Source: Acholeplasmataceae bacterium (GTDB lineage: Bacteria > Bacillota_I > Bacilli_A > ML615J-28 > CAG-698). From it: 39,920 nucleotides of DNA. Numbering within the stretch: the first letter of the stretch is position 1; every line of letters starts with the position of its first letter. Both the position numbers and the translations under genes were made by a program. Of the stretch, positions 36,593-39,920 are shown piece by piece. The notes under the pieces were generated by a model. The model saw only the letters and a list, made by a program, of their open reading frames with translations. It had not been told where the DNA came from and did no database searches. The stretch is from the NCBI GenBank assembly GCA_012841865.1, contig DUTX01000142.1:1-39920 (forward strand), in the 5' to 3' direction.

Positions 36593-37501
36593 ATGAATTA
36601 TACTATACACTTAACAAATCAACAAGCGACTGAAATAGTCAAAAAATATCAAGATTTTGAAGTTGAGCACACAAATAATTATACACTATTTCGCGCAAAA
36701 TACAAGTCAGCAACCTTAACAATCTTTAAAACAATGACGATGATTATTCAAGGGGGAGGAGCAAAAAAAATGTATACAGAAATCTGCGAACTTCTGAATT
36801 TGGAAGCTCCGAAAGAAAAAAAGACCCCCGCAATTGCTTCGGAACTAAATTTATCGATTATCGGAACCGATGAAGTCGGAACCGGTGATTTTTTTGGACC
36901 GATTGTGGTGGCGGGAGCATTTGTTCCGAAAAACAAAATCCCCTTAATGGTGCGAATGGGAATTAAGGACTCAAAAAAGATTACTGATGAAAAAGTGAGG
37001 ATGCTTGGTCCCAAGTTAATGAAAGAACTTCAACACAGCATCCTTGTACTTGATAATGTAAAATACAATTATTTGACACGAATCTGCCACTATAATATGA
37101 ATAAGCTCAAAGCTTTGTTACATAATAATGTCATTTATAATATTCTCCAGAACGTGAAGGAATATGACCAAATTGTCATTGATGCTTTTACAACTAAGGA
37201 TAAATATTTTGATTATTTACAGGGTGAAAAGATAAAGATTAAGGAAGTTGTCTTAGAAGAAAAAGCCGAAAGCAAATATTTGGCGGTTGCTGCTGCCAGC
37301 ATCATTGCTCGTTATGGCTTCATTTATGAGTTTGAGAAACTATCAAAGAAAGCCGGCCTCGAACTTCCAAAAGGTGCAGGAGCAAAAGTTGATCTTGCCA
37401 TCAGCAAAATTTTAAAAACGCAAAATGAACGTTATTTTGATGTGATTGCGAAAACGAACTTTAAAAATCTTGAAAAGGTCAAACGAAAAGACAGCCATTA
37501 A
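36593..37501 (+). CDS. rnhC: Ribonuclease HIII
   Basis: Degrades the RNA strand of RNA-DNA hybrids (R-loops, primers). The 302-residue protein has the N-terminal TBP-like substrate-binding domain (about residues 1-85, DUF3378) and the RNase H fold with IIGTDEVGTGDFFGP, where D and E are catalytic, DSKKITDEKV and VIDAFTTKDKY. RNase HII lacks the N-terminal domain and has a DEAGRGP motif, so HIII is clear. It is divergent from mutS2, as in related genomes where rnhC and mutS2 are neighbours. Confidence 0.95.
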   Translation: MNYTIHLTNQQATEIVKKYQDFEVEHTNNYTLFRAKYKSATLTIFKTMTMIIQGGGAKKMYTEICELLNLEAPKEKKTPAIASELNLSIIGTDEVGTGDFFGPIVVAGAFVPKNKIPLMVRMGIKDSKKITDEKVRMLGPKLMKELQHSILVLDNVKYNYLTRICHYNMNKLKALLHNNVIYNILQNVKEYDQIVIDAFTTKDKYFDYLQGEKIKIKEVVLEEKAESKYLAVAAASIIARYGFIYEFEKLSKKAGLELPKGAGAKVDLAISKILKTQNERYFDVIAKTNFKNLEKVKRKDSH

Positions 37502-37518
37502 AAAGCTGTCTTTTTTAT
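37486..37518. terminator. Bidirectional terminator at the rnhC/rluD junction
   Basis: Stem AAAAGACAGC (37486-37495) with GCTGTCTTTT (37505-37514) and a T tail. It overlaps the end of rnhC and reaches the last codons of the convergent rluD-type gene. Confidence 0.85.
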
Positions 37519-38414
37519 CTTCTTAGATTATTTAAATATTCTTGAAAATAATTCGGAAGCGGTGCGCTCCATTCCAGATATTTTTTTGTGCGAGGATGAA
37601 TAAACCCGAGTGTCTCAGCGTGTAAGAACTGACCATAGGGCGATTTATCTCGGCGGAGACCATATTGCGGATCTCCCACAACCGGATAGCCGATATATTT
37701 TAAATGGACACGGATTTGGTGTGTTCTCCCTGTTTCGAGAGCAAGTTCTAGATAAGTATGTTCTAAAAAACGTTCCAGAACTTGAAAATTCGTGACCGCT
37801 TCTTTTCCTTCTTCTACAACCGTCATTAATTTTCGGTTTTGGGGATCGCGACCAATCGGAGCATCAATCCGACCGAAATTATGGTCGATAAGTCCATGCA
37901 CAAGCGCATGATATTTTCTGGTTACTTGTTTGTTAGCAAAAGCACGGCTTAAAGCTCGGTGAGTAAAATCGTTTTTACAAGCGACAAGCAAACCCGAGGT
38001 ATCTTTATCGATTCTATGCACGATTCCCGGCCTTAAAGTGCCGCCAATACCGGATAAGTCCCGGCAATGATACAGGAGGGCATTAACAAGCGTTCCTTCG
38101 TAATTTCCGGCAGCTGGATGCACAACCATGCCGCTCGGTTTATTGACAACGATTAAATCTTTATCCTCATAATAAACATCAAGCGGTATAACTTCGGGTT
38201 TGATTTCACTCGGAATCGGATCAGGTATGTTTATCGCAATAAAATCTCCTGCTTTTAGAAGATAACTTGCCTTTATGTTTTTTCCGTTTACAAAAATATT
38301 ATTAGTTTCGATTAAATTTTGAATCTGGACTCGTGTCATTCCATCCAGTTTCGACGCCAAATATTTATCAATGCGGATATTTTCATCCTCTTGTATCAGC
38401 AGTTCTAATTCCAT
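37515..38414 (-). CDS. RluA/RluD-family 23S rRNA pseudouridine synthase
   Basis: Isomerises uridine to pseudouridine in rRNA. An N-terminal S4 RNA-binding domain (IRIDKYLASKLDGMTRVQIQ) is followed by the catalytic domain with HRIDKDTSGLLV, whose second aspartate (about residue 137) is catalytic, and LETGRTHQIRVHL. At 299 residues it fits the RluD/YlyB group. The start overlaps lspA by 10 bases; the lspA-ylyB order is as in Bacillus. The exact rRNA target (RluD-like positions) cannot be fixed from sequence. Confidence 0.93.
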   Translation of the reverse strand: MELELLIQEDENIRIDKYLASKLDGMTRVQIQNLIETNNIFVNGKNIKASYLLKAGDFIAINIPDPIPSEIKPEVIPLDVYYEDKDLIVVNKPSGMVVHPAAGNYEGTLVNALLYHCRDLSGIGGTLRPGIVHRIDKDTSGLLVACKNDFTHRALSRAFANKQVTRKYHALVHGLIDHNFGRIDAPIGRDPQNRKLMTVVEEGKEAVTNFQVLERFLEHTYLELALETGRTHQIRVHLKYIGYPVVGDPQYGLRRDKSPYGQFLHAETLGFIHPRTKKYLEWSAPLPNYFQEYLNNLRR

Positions 38415-38884
38415 CTTCTCCCTGTTTCTCCGAAAAGAATGTCAATACAAAGGAAGATTACTCCGATTGTTAAACACATATCCGCAAAGTTAAAACTTGG
38501 AAAGGAAATAAAATCAAAAGTAACAAAATCACGAACATAACCTAAAACGACGCGATCGATGAAATTTCCGAGCGTTCCCGTTAAGATAAGCACAAAGGAA
38601 GCGCTGAAGATAGCATTATTTTTAAAATCAAAATCTTTTGCTAACCAAATAAAGAAGCCAAGCGCGACAATCGTAATCAAAATCAAGAACCATAATTTGC
38701 CGGAAAACATTCCCCAGGCACTGCCGTCGTTTTTAACCAAGGAAAAACGAAATAAACCGGGGATGCATTTATAATCTTTATGCATATCAAAAGTTTTGAA
38801 AGAAACATATTTCGTAACTTGGTCGATAATGATTCCAACAATAATTAATCCGATTCCGATTAAGATATCTTTTGTTTTCATCAT
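38405..38884 (-). CDS. lspA: Lipoprotein signal peptidase (signal peptidase II)
   Basis: Membrane aspartyl protease that removes the signal peptide from lipidated prolipoproteins such as the one at 2412-3347. The 159-residue protein has four membrane helices and the conserved motifs NDGSAWGMF, GTLGNFIDRV and FNFADMCLTIG; the aspartates in the last two are catalytic. The start overlaps the upstream membrane-protein gene by 4 bases and the end overlaps the rluD-type gene by 10, forming a tight unit. Confidence 0.96.
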   Translation of the reverse strand: MMKTKDILIGIGLIIVGIIIDQVTKYVSFKTFDMHKDYKCIPGLFRFSLVKNDGSAWGMFSGKLWFLILITIVALGFFIWLAKDFDFKNNAIFSASFVLILTGTLGNFIDRVVLGYVRDFVTFDFISFPSFNFADMCLTIGVIFLCIDILFGETGRRWN

Positions 38885-39282
38885 AACCCTCCCATTATCT
38901 GGTAAGCAAAGAATAATATGATAATTAAACTCAGTCCCGCAAAAACAGGATTTAACAATTGATAATAAAAGACATATTTTTCTTCGATGCTTTGTAATTC
39001 TTGGTTATCTTTTTCAAGTGACTTTGAAAAGCGGATCGATAAATAATTCAGTATGCCATTAAAGACATTAATACAGATCCAAATTATCGCAATAAATACA
39101 AACTGAACAGTACGATTGTAACCATAAACAAAGAGAAATTGAATTAAAACAAAAATCACAGGAATAAATATTAAAACACTTGTAAATAGTGCAAGAAAAG
39201 TTCCAAGCCAATTAGTTTTCGCTTTTAATTTTAAATCATAAAAGCGTTTTTGTTGAAGTTTACCCTTATTCCAAAAATTCAT
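38881..39282 (-). CDS. Hypothetical membrane protein
   Basis: Family not recognised. The 133-residue product has a basic N-terminus (MNFWNKGKLQQKRFYDLKLKAK), three membrane helices (about residues 26-50, 58-78, 110-130) and a short charged loop KSLEKDNQELQSIEEKY between the second and third helices. It overlaps the ylbL-like gene by 4 bases upstream and lspA by 4 downstream, so it is translated as part of one operon. It may assist the protease or the lipoprotein pathway, but nothing in its sequence shows this. Confidence 0.65.
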   Translation of the reverse strand: MNFWNKGKLQQKRFYDLKLKAKTNWLGTFLALFTSVLIFIPVIFVLIQFLFVYGYNRTVQFVFIAIIWICINVFNGILNYLSIRFSKSLEKDNQELQSIEEKYVFYYQLLNPVFAGLSLIIILFFAYQIMGGL

Positions 39283-39920
39283 TGTAAGGCCTCCAATTCA
39301 GAAATAAGATCATTAAAAGTTTTGACCTTAATCAATTTGAAATCGGGTTTAAATAAATGTTTCATTTCCTCATAAGCTTGTTTTGCTTCATCATAATTGG
39401 CTTCACCGATAATAAAGATATCCGCACCATACATCGTTGCTGTAGCAATTTTTTGAGGTACGCCGCCGATAGCACCGACAGATCCGTCTAAGTTTATCGT
39501 TCCTGTTCCGATAATGAATTTACCTTTTGTAATATCTTCTTCTAATAAAGCATTATAGATAGCCAGCGCCATCATTGCGCCGCCGGAAGGACCAATTGAG
39601 CGCGGGTTTTTATTGATTTCATAAGCAGGATAGGTATTTTCAGAATCTATTTCCATCATTTCATGCACTTCAATTCCTGATACATTCTTTGAATCTAAGA
39701 TCATTTCTTCACCATCGCGAAGAATCCGCAGTTTATAACCTTTATCGGGATTTGCTGATAAAACTTCAAGAAACTCATCAAAGTTATTAAATGCTTGACC
39801 GTCGATTCTTTTAATAATATCACCGGGAAGCAGTCCCGATTCTGAATTTTTCGCAACAGCGGTAACAACTAAACCTTGAAAACTATATGCGATTTTTATT
39901 TCAGGGTTCTTTTTTGCTGC
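39279..39920 (-). CDS. PDZ/Lon-type serine protease, YlbL/SepM-like (C-terminal part)
   Basis: The frame is open to the window edge, so the N-terminus (expected membrane anchor) is missing. The visible 213 residues contain a PDZ domain (GLVVTAVAKNSESGLLPGDIIKRIDG) and a Lon-type (S16) protease domain with catalytic serine in GPSGGAMMAL and lysine in GGVPQKIATA. This layout is that of YlbL/SepM, membrane-anchored proteases of Bacilli acting on envelope proteins or peptides. It heads the operon leading to lspA and the pseudouridine synthase. Confidence 0.9.
   Translation of the reverse strand, partial: AAKKNPEIKIAYSFQGLVVTAVAKNSESGLLPGDIIKRIDGQAFNNFDEFLEVLSANPDKGYKLRILRDGEEMILDSKNVSGIEVHEMMEIDSENTYPAYEINKNPRSIGPSGGAMMALAIYNALLEEDITKGKFIIGTGTINLDGSVGAIGGVPQKIATATMYGADIFIIGEANYDEAKQAYEEMKHLFKPDFKLIKVKTFNDLISELEALQ

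Overview
The window looks like chromosome of a low-GC, Gram-positive-type bacterium in or near the Bacilli/Mollicutes branch (Acholeplasma-, Izemoplasma-, Haloplasma- or Turicibacter-like). The evidence is AT-rich DNA, strong AGGAGG-type ribosome binding sites, TTGACA/TATAAT promoters and Bacillus-like gene order: glyS-dnaG-rpoD-trmK-nif3, plsY divergent from parE-parC, spoIIM-xerD-deoB, and lspA-rluD. TGA is used as a stop (rnfA, the Nif3-like gene, lepA), so this is not the Mycoplasma genetic code.

Layout. 0-3.4 kb: the end of an Rnf electron-transport operon (an extra FMN-binding protein, rnfG, rnfE, rnfA and a very short rnfB) followed by a repeat-containing lipoprotein. 4.1-10.7 kb: glycyl-tRNA synthetase and the macromolecular synthesis genes dnaG-rpoD, then trmK, a Nif3-like gene, a small ferredoxin and a YneF-like protein. 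10.7-16 kb: plsY divergent from topoisomerase IV (parE-parC). 16-21.6 kb: accessory genes, namely a degenerate Fic-like protein, a PHP phosphatase, a membrane/TPR-like protein, a PP-loop ATPase coupled to a flavodoxin-ferredoxin protein, and a flavodoxin. 21.6-22.7 kb: 1.1 kb without genes. 22.7-39.9 kb: mostly minus-strand housekeeping genes (alpha/beta hydrolase, deoB, xerD, spoIIM-like, hemW, lepA, thiT with a TPP riboswitch, ung, DUF402, trxA, mutS2, rluD, lspA, ylbL-like), interrupted by plus-strand recU, sodA and rnhC.

The main result is that the window spans the replication terminus. The gene-free stretch holds a near-perfect dif site (21825-21852) whose arms and centre match the Bacillus and E. 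coli dif pattern. Gene orientation flips there: mostly + to the left and mostly - to the right. Around it lies a family of short repeats with core GAGAAGATTATCTTT. All nine intergenic copies (15.98-23.2 kb) point toward dif from both sides, as does a tenth copy inside trmK. One close match inside glyS points away. Polarity of this kind is expected of FtsK/SpoIIIE-guiding sequences or of replication fork-trap sites, and the motif is not one I recognise. Topoisomerase IV and XerD, which act at the terminus, are encoded within about 10 kb of dif.

Other points of interest are a possible three-way-junction RNA between rpoD and trmK, an RBS-sequestering hairpin upstream of a small membrane-protein gene, a Fic-fold protein that has lost its catalytic motif, an RnfB lacking its ferredoxin domain, and a recent internal duplication in the Rnf-linked lipoprotein. 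No tRNA, rRNA, CRISPR array or intact insertion sequence was seen.
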